From: Chloracidobacterium sp. UBA7659
Lineage (GTDB): Bacteria; Acidobacteriota; Blastocatellia; Pyrinomonadales; Pyrinomonadaceae
NCBI GenBank assembly: GCA_002483395.1
Contig: DLHV01000261.1
Coordinates: 20,539 to 32,739 of the forward strand
Direction: 5' to 3'
Length of the DNA: 12,201 bases
The notes below the pieces were generated by a model. That model was not told the DNA's origin. It ran no database searches and was given only the letters and a program-made list of their open reading frames with translations. This document shows, one piece after another, positions 1-6,433 of the stretch (positions are counted from its first letter, which is position 1; each line of letters begins with the position of its first letter). The translations under genes and the position numbers were made by a program.

Positions 1-303
1 CCGCAGGAAGGCAACACGGTTCCGGCGTCGGGTTTGACGGTGATGTGGAATCACGTAAATACAACACTTGAGGGCGATCCGCTTAACCGCACCGGTTATG
101 AATTGATCCTGACCAAGGATATGCCCGACGATCCGAACGGGTTTTCAAAGCCTGCTCTGTCCATCCACCTTCCGCCATCGGTTACGTCGTGCTCCGTCCC
201 GAACCAGTTTCTCCAACCAGGCTCGAGATATGAAATCGAGGTGATCGTGATTGAAATCAGTGGCAACCAGACGATTTCGAGTCTGTTCTTTCAGACTCAA
301 TAG
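1..303 (+). CDS. C-terminal end of a fibronectin-type-III-like protein (5' end outside window)
   Basis: The frame is open from base 1 to the TAG at 301-303, so only the last 100 codons are present; the TTG at 34 is internal, not a convincing start. The visible part reads as one beta-sandwich module. It has an early tryptophan (MWNHV), a GYELILTKD strand, an IHLPPSVTS segment and a closing LQPGSRYEIEVIVIEISGN motif, which is the typical F/G-strand pattern of fibronectin III domains (LxPGxxYxxxVxAxxxxGN). I recall similar C-terminal modules in bacterial secreted hypothetical proteins, but the N-terminal part and the function cannot be seen. The next gene begins 115 bp downstream on the same strand and encodes an outer-membrane barrel, so an envelope or extracellular role is plausible but inferred. 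Confidence 0.7.
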   Translation, partial: PQEGNTVPASGLTVMWNHVNTTLEGDPLNRTGYELILTKDMPDDPNGFSKPALSIHLPPSVTSCSVPNQFLQPGSRYEIEVIVIEISGNQTISSLFFQTQ

Positions 304-405
304 GGTCCGATGCACTGGGGACGTGAGCTTTTCGCGTCTCCGCTGATTTCGCTTTTGCCACAGAATACGACTCGATCCGAGAAGGTCATTTCCGTTGTTC
401 TGGTG

Positions 406-414
406 AAAGGAGGG
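406..414 (+). promoter_or_regulatory. Strong Shine-Dalgarno site of the beta-barrel gene
   Basis: AAAGGAGGG lies 4 nt upstream of the ATG at 419. It is near-perfectly complementary to the 16S 3' end and fixes the start. It stands out because most genes in this window have weak or no SD. The 115-bp gap between 303 and 419 holds nothing else I can support; TTGCCA at 355-360 resembles a -35 box but has no good -10 partner. Confidence 0.8.
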
Positions 415-418
415 AATT

Positions 419-1378
419 ATGAAATTGATCTGTAAATTTTTGTTAGGACTCGCTATCGCCGTATTAGGCGGAAACGCGACAGTCACTGTTGGTGCAGGTC
501 AGACGCCAACTCTTTCCCCAACTCCCAAACATATCGAAAATGTCGTAGCGTTAACGAAGCAAACTCCAACACCTGACTCAGCACCAACACCACTGCCTTA
601 TTATCTGAAAGATCGAGGCACCGGTGTTCCAACATCTCAGTTCGGCACCTACGTACGGAAAGGCGAGGTCATCGTCTATCCGTTCTTTGAGTATTATCGC
701 GATCACAACTTTGAGTATAAGCCCGAGGAATTCGGATTTGCGGGTAATGATACGGACTTCCGCGGGCGTTACCGAGCTCAGGAGGCCCTGATTTTTGTCG
801 CATACGGACTGACCGACAATATAGCGGTCGAGTTTGAAGCCGCCACAATAAAGGCTTCGCTTGAAAAATCGCCCTTGGATACATCCGCAATGCCCGCACG
901 GATCGAGGAATCAGGACTCGGCGACATCGAAGGCCAGATTCGTTGGCGCTGGAACAAAGAGAGCAAGCGTCGGCCGGAGCTATTCAGCTATGTCGAGGTT
1001 GTCGTCCCGCATCACAAACAAAAGCGCCTTATCGGCACTCCGGGCGTGGAGTTGAAGTTTGGCACCGGCCTCATTCGCGGCTTCAATTGGGGAACGATGA
1101 CTTTTCGCGCCGCGGTAGAATATGACAACGCCTCCGACAGCAAATTCGATTTCGGAGAGTTTGCGGTTGAGTATCTTAAGCGGCTCTCGCCTAAATGGCG
1201 GCTTTACCTGGGGGTTGAGGGGACGCCGGACGAATTGTCGGTGATTCCCGAACTTCAGTGGCATATTAATAGACATATCTTCGTCAAATTCAACAGCGGT
1301 TTCGGAGCAACATCAAAGGCGACCGACTGGGCCCCGGAAGTCGGTATCGTATTCATGCTGGGACGACCCAGGAACTGA
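419..1378 (+). CDS. Predicted outer-membrane beta-barrel protein
   Basis: 319 residues. Residues 1-26 look like a signal peptide (K at 2 and 6, hydrophobic LLGLAIAVLGG, likely cleavage near VGA). Residues 28-60 are a Pro/Thr-rich linker (TPTLSPTP, TPTPDSAPTPLP). The remainder alternates polar and hydrophobic residues in amphipathic strands such as EVIVYPFFEYY, LFSYVEVVV, MTFRAAVEYD and WRLYLGVEG, and ends with the strand VGIVFMLG. This resembles the outer-membrane barrels grouped with MetA-like phenol-degradation proteins, but that match is from recall. There are no catalytic motifs. A role as a porin or transport barrel is inference. It has its own strong ribosome binding site and is followed by a separate promoter candidate for the next gene. 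Barrel fold moderately sure; substrate unknown. Confidence 0.75.
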   Translation: MKLICKFLLGLAIAVLGGNATVTVGAGQTPTLSPTPKHIENVVALTKQTPTPDSAPTPLPYYLKDRGTGVPTSQFGTYVRKGEVIVYPFFEYYRDHNFEYKPEEFGFAGNDTDFRGRYRAQEALIFVAYGLTDNIAVEFEAATIKASLEKSPLDTSAMPARIEESGLGDIEGQIRWRWNKESKRRPELFSYVEVVVPHHKQKRLIGTPGVELKFGTGLIRGFNWGTMTFRAAVEYDNASDSKFDFGEFAVEYLKRLSPKWRLYLGVEGTPDELSVIPELQWHINRHIFVKFNSGFGATSKATDWAPEVGIVFMLGRPRN

Positions 1379-1427
1379 TGCAGCGCGCGTTGAACGTTTG
1401 AAAAAGATTCAACCAGCCGTAAACTTG

Positions 1428-1436
1428 TGATATAAC
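1428..1436 (+). promoter_or_regulatory. Extended -10 promoter candidate for the PepSY gene
   Basis: TGATATAAC is a TGn extended -10 with five of six -10 bases. Transcription would start near 1443 and the chosen ATG is at 1475, giving a leader of about 30 nt. The best -35 candidate at 17-bp spacing (TTCAAC, 1408-1413) is poor, as is common with extended -10 promoters. Confidence 0.45.
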
Positions 1437-1474
1437 GATTTTGTCCCCGATGGCGAATGAGCGAGGTGAAGAAA

Positions 1475-1960
1475 ATGAAAAAAAATAAGCCCATGATATG
1501 GATATTGATGATTGTGCTGGGCGTTGGAGTTTCGGTTCTCTGCCTGCCGCAAGCTACCAATGCCCAAAATGACAAAGATAAAAAAGAAAGGAAACAGGAA
1601 CGTGAAAACGACGACAAGGACAAAGACGAGAAACTGAGTTCTAAGGATAAAAAGAAAGCAAAGATAACTTTGGAAGAAGCTCGGGCCATTGCTCTTAAAA
1701 GAGTAGCGGGAACCGTTGTCGAAGAAGAGCTGGAAAAGGAAAAAGGACGGCTTCAATATGCCTTCGATATCCGCGACAACAGCGGAAAGATCTGGGACGT
1801 TGAGATCGACGCGATAACCGGAGAAGTCCTTCGGGCGGCCGAAGACGACGAAGACGACGACACTGACCAAAGCAGCCTGAACAAAGCAAAAAACTCGGTC
1901 TACCGGGCAGCTAACACCGTTAGGCACGTAACCGTAAAAACCATTGGCAAATTGTTCTGA
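1475..1960 (+). CDS. Secreted PepSY-domain protein with a charged linker
   Basis: 161 residues from the ATG at 1475. An ATG 18 nt upstream (1457) is in frame, but 1475 has AGGTGA at 1464-1469 with 5-nt spacing and gives a clean signal peptide (MKKNK, hydrophobic core, cleavage after ATNA at residue 30). Residues 31-63 are almost entirely D, K, E, R, N and Q, a flexible charged linker. Residues 64-125 match a PepSY module: ITLEEARAIALKRVAGTVVE, then a beta hairpin YAFDIRDNSGKIWDVEIDAITGEVL. An acidic DDEDDD patch follows. PepSY domains are known as small periplasmic or extracytoplasmic modules, some inhibiting peptidases; the partner here is unknown. The acidic patch could bind cations, but that is speculation. 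Convergent with purN. Confidence 0.85.
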   Translation: MKKNKPMIWILMIVLGVGVSVLCLPQATNAQNDKDKKERKQERENDDKDKDEKLSSKDKKKAKITLEEARAIALKRVAGTVVEEELEKEKGRLQYAFDIRDNSGKIWDVEIDAITGEVLRAAEDDEDDDTDQSSLNKAKNSVYRAANTVRHVTVKTIGKLF

Positions 1961-1980
1961 TCGAATCCGACAAGGTTTTT

Positions 1981-2020
1981 AGGCCAAAGCGGCCTCCGAA
2001 ATCTTCAGTCATCGGTTTTT
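1981..2020 (+). terminator. Weak hairpins between convergent PepSY and purN genes
   Basis: A 5-bp stem AGGCC/GGCCT with loop AAAGC lies at 1981-1995, and a second weak stem CCGA/TCGG at 1996-2015 runs directly into TTTTT at 2016-2020. The second has terminator geometry for the + strand but only 4 bp. No U-tract follows on the - strand for purN. Confidence 0.25.
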
Positions 2021-2045
2021 ACTATTGGTTATTCCGAAGGGTGGG

Positions 2046-2081
2046 TCATGTCTCGGCATATTCGGCTATCTCTGCGTTGAA
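2046..2081 (-). repeat. Possible repeat-derived tail at the 3' end of purN
   Basis: The final codons of purN read FNAEIAEYAET. From memory, tails of the NAEIAE-NAE type arise from a short dispersed intergenic repeat (TTCAACGCAGAGAT...) frequent in some environmental bacterial genomes. There is no second copy in this window, so the repeat identity rests on recall. The enzyme fold should end near GRLSIEGRK (residue 195). Confidence 0.35.
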
Positions 2082-2672
2082 AGTCGTCTTCCTTCCTTCG
2101 ATACTAAGGCGGCCTGACGCAACCTGCCTGACCGCCTCGACATAGGCCGCGTGTTCCTGTTCCAGGATCCGCGCCGACAGGGTATCTGCCGTATCGTCAT
2201 CCCGCACCTCGACCGCCTTTTGGAGAATGATCGCTCCGTTATCAAGATTTTCGTCAACAAGATGCACCGTGCAGCCGGTGATCTTTACGCCATGCTCGAA
2301 CGCCTGTTTTTGGGCATCCAATCCCGGAAACGACGGCAGCAGGCTTGGGTGGATGTTCACGATCCGGTTTGGAAACGATCTGATAAACTCCGCGGACAGC
2401 AGCCGCATATAACCCGCCAAACAAACAAGCTCGACGCCTCGTTTACTTAGCTCGCTAATTATCTCGGCATCATGCTCCTCCCGTGTCCGCCCGCTTCGTT
2501 CGATAACCACAGACTCAACTCCGCGCTCGGCCGCCTTCGCCAAACCGACGGCTTCCGGTTTATCGCTTATTACGACCGCGATCTCAGAGTTCGGTATCTC
2601 GCCGCGCTTCACCGCATCGACGAGAGCGACCATATTCGAACCGCGGCCTGATATCAATATTCCGATCTTCAT
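2046..2672 (-). CDS. purN: Phosphoribosylglycinamide formyltransferase (GAR transformylase)
   Basis: Transfers the formyl group of 10-formyl-tetrahydrofolate to GAR, giving FGAR, in de novo purine synthesis (cytosolic). 208 residues, close to the E. coli enzyme (212). The N-terminal phosphate-binding loop is ISGRGSN (7-13). The catalytic triad aligns at exactly the E. coli numbers: N106 and H108 in VNIHPSLLPSFPG, and D144 in HLVDENLDNGAI. AGYMRLL (86-92) is the usual core motif. The start is an ATG 15 nt after the stop of the transglutaminase-like gene, with no clear SD, so co-transcription is likely. The last residues (about 198-208) lie beyond the natural end of the fold and look like a translated dispersed repeat. 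purM is on the same strand about 2.7 kb upstream rather than adjacent. Confidence 0.97.
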   Translation of the reverse strand: MKIGILISGRGSNMVALVDAVKRGEIPNSEIAVVISDKPEAVGLAKAAERGVESVVIERSGRTREEHDAEIISELSKRGVELVCLAGYMRLLSAEFIRSFPNRIVNIHPSLLPSFPGLDAQKQAFEHGVKITGCTVHLVDENLDNGAIILQKAVEVRDDDTADTLSARILEQEHAAYVEAVRQVASGRLSIEGRKTTFNAEIAEYAET

Positions 2673-2687
2673 TATTTTTCGGGTCGA

Positions 2688-3833
2688 TCAAAGGAACTTC
2701 AGGATTGCGTACGAGCTTGCGTCAAAGATCACGTCGGCGTTCTTTGGGTCTTGAACGTAGTTTATTTTTGTAAGCCTGTTTGCGTTGTTGACGCGGCTTT
2801 TCCCGATCTGAAATCCGGGCATCGTCGTTTCCGCTATCATCCATAGCTTTTGGTTCCAGATGAAATCCAAACCGTTTTCGTTCACGTAATTTCCCTGCGG
2901 GATCGCGACGGTAATGTGCAGCGGGCAGTAAAGTAGAATGTATTCTTCGTTTATCTGCTCAAGCAGCGACGCAAGCAATATCGTCTTATTGCTGCAATCC
3001 GCCGAGCGTGTCATCAGGGTTTCGCTCGCCCTCTTTAGCGTCTCGGTTGCCCCTACGGCCTCTGTGTAGCTGTATTCGATCTCGTTGGACACAAAATCCA
3101 CCAGCCTCTGGATGCGTGCTTCACGGTCGGGTCCGACGTCCTTCAGCAATTCGTCGCTAAGACGTTTCAAAGAAGGCTCATTCGGCCTCGCAACCATTAT
3201 CCCGTGGTTTGCAAAGACCATCTGCGGCTCGTCTCTCTGTGTAGAGGCCCGCGTTATTAGCTTGCCGCCGTAGAGTTGCGAATTATTAGAAAAATTCCTT
3301 AACTCCTCAAGGCTGACGCTGTAGTTCACAAAGCTAAACTGAAAATTCAGACCCTGATGAGGGTTGATCCGGATGTTGTCCGTAGTCGTTCGAAAAAAGC
3401 GTGAAGCATCCGGCGAGATCGTAAGCTTATAATCGCCAAGCTTTATCCTGCCGTTTTCCAACTTGCCGAAATCGATCTTTGCCGCATCGAAAATGTACGT
3501 CGTCAGAAAATCCTGAAACTCGCCCTCGCTGGTTTCGGGAAACGTGAAATAAGCCATTTTCTCGCGCCATGCATATTTCACAACGCGCCCTTTTCCCAAG
3601 ACCTGCTGCCGAAACTCGTCGCCCGAAAAAGTAGGCTGGGCGAGCATCACAACCGTGCTCTCGCGTATTTCCGAGGCAAAGATCTCCTCTCCGCTTACCG
3701 GAATAGGCGAGCTGTACCAGTAAAATCCGTATCCAACACCCGCGAGCACGACAAACGCGATGATAGCGATTACGTAGATCTTTAGATTCGATCCTTTATC
3801 CGACTCTGAATCAAACAAACTTCCTGCTGACAT
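2688..3833 (-). CDS. Membrane-anchored transglutaminase-like protein
   Basis: 381 residues. A short hydrophilic N-terminus (1-18) precedes one transmembrane helix (about 19-40, IYVIAIIAFVVLAGVGYGFY). The rest is predicted to be outside the inner membrane. Residues 240-335 look like a transglutaminase-like papain fold: a helix IQRLVDFVSNEIEYSY, then C280 in SADCSNKTILLASLLEQ, H306 in CPLHITVAIP and E335 in WMIAETTMPGFQIGK. This would give a Cys-His-Glu triad instead of the usual Cys-His-Asp. No further domain was recognised in residues 45-235. Substrate unknown; roles in protein crosslinking, proteolysis or peptidoglycan contact are all possible for this superfamily. It is probably the first gene of a two-gene unit with purN (15-nt gap). 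Its promoter region overlaps the antitoxin relic. Confidence 0.7.
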   Translation of the reverse strand: MSAGSLFDSESDKGSNLKIYVIAIIAFVVLAGVGYGFYWYSSPIPVSGEEIFASEIRESTVVMLAQPTFSGDEFRQQVLGKGRVVKYAWREKMAYFTFPETSEGEFQDFLTTYIFDAAKIDFGKLENGRIKLGDYKLTISPDASRFFRTTTDNIRINPHQGLNFQFSFVNYSVSLEELRNFSNNSQLYGGKLITRASTQRDEPQMVFANHGIMVARPNEPSLKRLSDELLKDVGPDREARIQRLVDFVSNEIEYSYTEAVGATETLKRASETLMTRSADCSNKTILLASLLEQINEEYILLYCPLHITVAIPQGNYVNENGLDFIWNQKLWMIAETTMPGFQIGKSRVNNANRLTKINYVQDPKNADVIFDASSYAILKFL

Positions 3834-3843
3834 ATTTAACTAA

Positions 3844-4053
3844 TCGATTGCTATTATTTTCGATTGCCTTGCAATCAGCATCCCACGAACCAACTTAGCA
3901 TCTTTGCTAAGCCAAGTCACCGATAATCACGAAATTGTTTTCATCAACCGTCGCGGCCATGAAGGCGTTGCAATGGTCGGCGCGTCAGAGCTTTCCGGCA
4001 TCCGGGTCAGCGACGACAAGATCAACTTTCTACAGGCGAGGGATCATTATTAA
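3844..4053 (+). pseudogene. Relic of a Phd/YefM-type antitoxin gene
   Basis: An open frame without a start codon runs from just after a stop at 3841-3843 to the TAA at 4051-4053. It reads PRTNLASLLSQVTDNHEIVF, then INRRGHEGVAMVGASELSGI. This matches the core of Phd/YefM antitoxins (RanLaslldqV...hepviItRRGkedValvs.dEl), which bind operator DNA and neutralise a toxin. There is no ATG, GTG or TTG at the expected N-terminus, where CLAISI now stands. After ASELSGI the usual C-terminal toxin-binding region is missing and the frame runs into a 26-bp repeat, ending KINFLQARDHY. No toxin gene follows. I read it as a decayed solitary antitoxin. Family assignment is by eye. Confidence 0.6.
4027..4052 (+). 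repeat. 26-bp direct repeat, copy A
   Basis: TTTCTACAGGCGAGGGATCA followed by TTATTA. It matches copy B at 4125-4150 with two mismatches in 26 bp, and similarity continues weakly upstream (AGATCAAC versus AATCGAT). Same orientation as copy B, 98 bp apart. Copy A forms the end of the antitoxin relic's open frame. It may be a half-site of a larger dispersed element. Confidence 0.8.
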
Positions 4054-4124
4054 GATTGTATGGGGTTCACATATTTGTTAACAACTCATGCGGAAAGCGG
4101 AAAGTATGCAAGGGAAGAATCGAT

Positions 4125-4150
4125 TTTCTACAGGCGAGGTATCACTATTA
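4125..4150 (+). repeat. 26-bp direct repeat, copy B
   Basis: TTTCTACAGGCGAGGTATCA followed by CTATTA. It differs from copy A at two positions. In the frame of copy A it also encodes FLQAR-HY and a stop. Sequence beyond the repeat is unrelated to that after copy A, so this is not a simple tandem duplication. A 37-codon ORF (4088-4201) runs across it in another frame, but nothing supports it as a gene. Confidence 0.8.
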
Positions 4151-4168
4151 GTTGGAAGAGTTGCAAAA

Positions 4169-4245
4169 CGAGACCGGAATCGTCTCGACCAATCGGACTA
4201 ACTGTGGCTAACCACGTTTCCCGTTATCCATCGCGCTGATATAAT
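4169..4245 (+). promoter_or_regulatory. Promoter region of the 4255 gene with two palindromes
   Basis: TGATATAAT at 4237-4245 is a perfect extended -10 (TGn plus TATAAT), ending 9 nt before the ATG at 4255. Transcription should start within a few bases of that ATG, implying a nearly leaderless mRNA. The -35 position at 17-bp spacing is TTTCCC (4217-4222), which is poor. Upstream are inverted repeats CGAGAC/GTCTCG (4169-4187) and AAC-GTGG/CCAC-GTT (4200-4218). The second overlaps the -35 position, where a regulator could bind. No other content is seen in 4152-4254. Confidence 0.45.
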
Positions 4246-4254
4246 TCCGAAAGA

Positions 4255-5328
4255 ATGACGGTCGTCGCTTACATAACGAAGATTCCTTTTGTATGTTGCA
4301 TAGTCACATCCGCCATTCTATTGACTTCCATTTCCTATTCCCAAGAAAAACCACCCCTTCCCGCGGATTATCCCGTCCGAAAAAGCGAGATATTTGAAGG
4401 CACCCCTGCACGCCCGTCGCTGGACAGCAAACGCGCCAGATTGTTTCGGACAGTGCTGAGGCAGGGTGCAAAGGAAGGCCCGAACTTCGCTGGTCGTTAT
4501 TCGATAGTCACGTGGGGTGCGAGCCTTGGCGTTTTCTCGATGGCTGTCGTCGACGCTAAACGCGGCAAAGTGTATTTCCCTCCGTTCAAATCCGTCGGCG
4601 GCACTGCTTACGGCCTGCCATTCTTCGACAAGGGCGAGAATCCGGCTTGGAATTTAGATAGCAGACTTTTTGCATTCATCGGGCGTCCAGATGCGAACGA
4701 CAAAGGCATGGGCTTGTATGTATATTTGTTCGATCGGGGACGATTTCGGTTGTTATATTTTGAGAAAGAGAATGAGGAAGAAAGGAAAGCAAGTCAGGAG
4801 GCATGGGAAAAGGAGATAGATAGACGTCTAACTTCGATCGCGGAGACATATGAATCATTCAGGAAACGTTTGGCAGGGGTTTACCCAGCCGTTAGGTGCT
4901 TTCAGGGGCGTGAAACCAGATACCCGTGGCCCGCTGTCGACGTGAACTGCACAGAAGACGATCTGATCGTCTCAATTCACATACATTACCACTCGACCCC
5001 CGATGAGGCGCGAGAAGAAATCAAGTCTGAACTACAATTTTCAAGCCTTCCCAAATGGCGAGCCGTCGATGGGCTGGGTGAACAGGGGATCGAAACCGAC
5101 CAATGCAGTCGGGCTTGGATCAGATTCCGACAAGGGAATTTCTATGTTTGGATGAACGCCAATTTGAACAAAGATGGCCCGGACGTTCCCAATTGCTCAA
5201 ATCTGCAGAACGTAGATAGCAAGCGGCTCGCTGATTTTTCAAGGCGACTTGCGCTTGTACTTGCGAGTCTGCTTAGTGATAGAAATCGACCAGCAATAAC
5301 GGAGTCCTCGCCGGAGCGCTCACATTAA
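4255..5328 (+). CDS. Secreted two-part hypothetical protein
   Basis: 357 residues with an N-terminal signal sequence (hydrophobic IPFVCCIVTSAILLTSI, likely cleavage near SYS, residues 27-29). Residues 75-170 contain GPNFAGRYSIVTWG, then MAVVDAKRGKVYFPP, then NLDSRLFAFIG. I recall this order from an unnamed secreted family with consensus NFAGhYtIvtWGCGtgCq-AiVDaktGkVy. Here the two conserved cysteines of that signature are absent (WGASLGVF). A charged helix (172-205) links to a second part (about 212-342) with cysteines at 215, 232, 284 and 314 that could form disulfides. The last 15 residues are disordered. Function unknown. The gene lies on the opposite strand between purM and the transglutaminase/purN unit and converges on purM with a 37-bp gap and no visible terminator. 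Confidence 0.75.
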   Translation: MTVVAYITKIPFVCCIVTSAILLTSISYSQEKPPLPADYPVRKSEIFEGTPARPSLDSKRARLFRTVLRQGAKEGPNFAGRYSIVTWGASLGVFSMAVVDAKRGKVYFPPFKSVGGTAYGLPFFDKGENPAWNLDSRLFAFIGRPDANDKGMGLYVYLFDRGRFRLLYFEKENEEERKASQEAWEKEIDRRLTSIAETYESFRKRLAGVYPAVRCFQGRETRYPWPAVDVNCTEDDLIVSIHIHYHSTPDEAREEIKSELQFSSLPKWRAVDGLGEQGIETDQCSRAWIRFRQGNFYVWMNANLNKDGPDVPNCSNLQNVDSKRLADFSRRLALVLASLLSDRNRPAITESSPERSH

Positions 5329-5365
5329 CTCGTTGCAGCGTCTATAGTTCGAACGCCTCACGCCA

Positions 5366-6415
5366 TCAAGTAATTGCAACGGTTTTGTCACCGGAAACGA
5401 CCCTGCCGATGGTTTCGGCATTCATTACCTGCTTGATCTCGGCCGCACCATCCGGAGAGCAGATAACTATCATCCCGATGCCCATATTGAAGGTGCGGAA
5501 CATTTCGGCTTCGGAGACATTTCCGAGTTTTTGCATCAGCCCGAAGATCGGAAGCTCTGGCCAGGTGCCGCGTTTTATTTCTACGGCGACGCCTTCGGGG
5601 AGGATGCGCGGGATGTTTTCGAGAAAGCCGCCGCCAGTTATGTGGGCGAGGCCTTTGATCAACGGAACGCGGACGCCCTCGTCCGCTATAGTGACTTTAT
5701 CAAGCAACGATCCGATCTGCGGGAGGAAGGATTGGTGCGTGGCGAGCAAGGCTTCGCCGACAGTCGAGCCCAATTCATCTATATAAGAGTCGGCCTTGTA
5801 GCCGCCGACTTCGAAAAAGAGCTTTCGGGCCAATGAATAGCCATTTGTCTGCAGGCCGTTCGACGGAATGCCGAGAACAACATCGCCGGGTACGATCGAT
5901 TTGCCGTCAATCACCTTTGCTTTATCCACAACGCCGACGATGAAGCCGGCGAGATCGTATTCGCCCGTCGGATAAAAATCCGGCATCTCGGCCGTCTCGC
6001 CGCCGAGCAGGACGCAGCCGTTTTCTTTGCAGGCGCGCGCCATGCCTTCGACGACCGAAGCAGTCACGTCCGGTTCGAGCTTTCCGGTCGCGAAATAATC
6101 GAGAAAAAACAACGGCCGAGCACCCTGGACAAGAATGTCATTGACGCAATGATTGACCAAATCCGCCCCGACCGTATTGTGAATGCCTGTCTCGAACGCA
6201 AGTTTGAGCTTTGTCCCCACGCCGTCCGCCGAAGCGACCAGTATCGGATCCGCCATGTTTGGGAAGGCCCCCGAGAACATTCCTCCGAAACTGCCGATCT
6301 CAGTCAGCGTCCTCTCATTGAACGTGCTCCGCGCAAAATCGCGTATCTTCGCGACCGCCCGGTTTGCATTGTCGATCGAAACGCCGGCGTCAGCGTATGA
6401 GATTGATTGCGACAT
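5366..6415 (-). CDS. purM: Phosphoribosylformylglycinamidine cyclo-ligase (AIR synthase)
   Basis: Catalyses ATP-dependent ring closure of FGAM to AIR, the fifth step of de novo purine synthesis. 349 residues (E. coli about 345), full length. Family motifs appear in order: SYADAGVSIDNAN (6-18), ADGVGTKLK (63-71), GGETAEMPDFY (138-148), SNGLQTNGYSLAR (185-197), HITGGGFLENIPR (258-270) and FNMGIGM (309-315). The ATG at 6415 starts the first conserved motif at the usual distance. It lies 54 nt after the NAT stop, and that gap carries part of a hairpin repeat. There is no SD, but an extended -10 box sits just upstream, so purM may have its own nearly leaderless transcript besides readthrough from NAT. 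Catalytically complete as far as visible. Confidence 0.97.
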   Translation of the reverse strand: MSQSISYADAGVSIDNANRAVAKIRDFARSTFNERTLTEIGSFGGMFSGAFPNMADPILVASADGVGTKLKLAFETGIHNTVGADLVNHCVNDILVQGARPLFFLDYFATGKLEPDVTASVVEGMARACKENGCVLLGGETAEMPDFYPTGEYDLAGFIVGVVDKAKVIDGKSIVPGDVVLGIPSNGLQTNGYSLARKLFFEVGGYKADSYIDELGSTVGEALLATHQSFLPQIGSLLDKVTIADEGVRVPLIKGLAHITGGGFLENIPRILPEGVAVEIKRGTWPELPIFGLMQKLGNVSEAEMFRTFNMGIGMIVICSPDGAAEIKQVMNAETIGRVVSGDKTVAIT

Positions 6416-6421
6416 AAAATT

Positions 6422-6430
6422 AGTTTAGCA
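6422..6430 (-). promoter_or_regulatory. Extended -10 candidate immediately upstream of purM
   Basis: On the minus strand the sequence is TGCTAAACT, a TGn extended -10 with hexamer TAAACT. It ends 6 nt before the purM ATG, so the start of transcription would fall on the start codon. Its -35 position lies in the left arm of the adjacent repeat (6434-6453). Confidence 0.35.
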
Positions 6431-6433
6431 AAA

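Noticed and set aside
145..486. 113-codon minus-strand ORF over the first gene and the barrel start
   Set aside because: Antisense to two better-supported frames, across the strong SD at 406-414, with basic low-complexity sequence.
1409..1927. Long minus-strand ORF opposite the PepSY gene
   Set aside because: Its Phe/Leu/Val-rich translation is the antisense of the Lys/Asp/Glu-rich linker; there is no family signature.
1981..1995. AGGCC/GGCCT hairpin as purN terminator
   Set aside because: No U-tract follows on the minus strand; after the stem come A residues.
4027..4150. Possible CRISPR array from the repeated 26-mer
   Set aside because: Only two copies 98 bp apart and no cas genes; the spacing is too long for a spacer.
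4088..4201. 37-codon ORF over repeat copy B, with an STGEVSLL segment recalling excisionase/MerR starts
   Set aside because: Too short for such a domain, no continuation of the helix-turn-helix, and no SD; the similarity is probably chance.
5385..5836. Two plus-strand ORFs of 133 and 101 codons inside purM
   Set aside because: Both are antisense to an unambiguous full-length PurM and show no protein signature.
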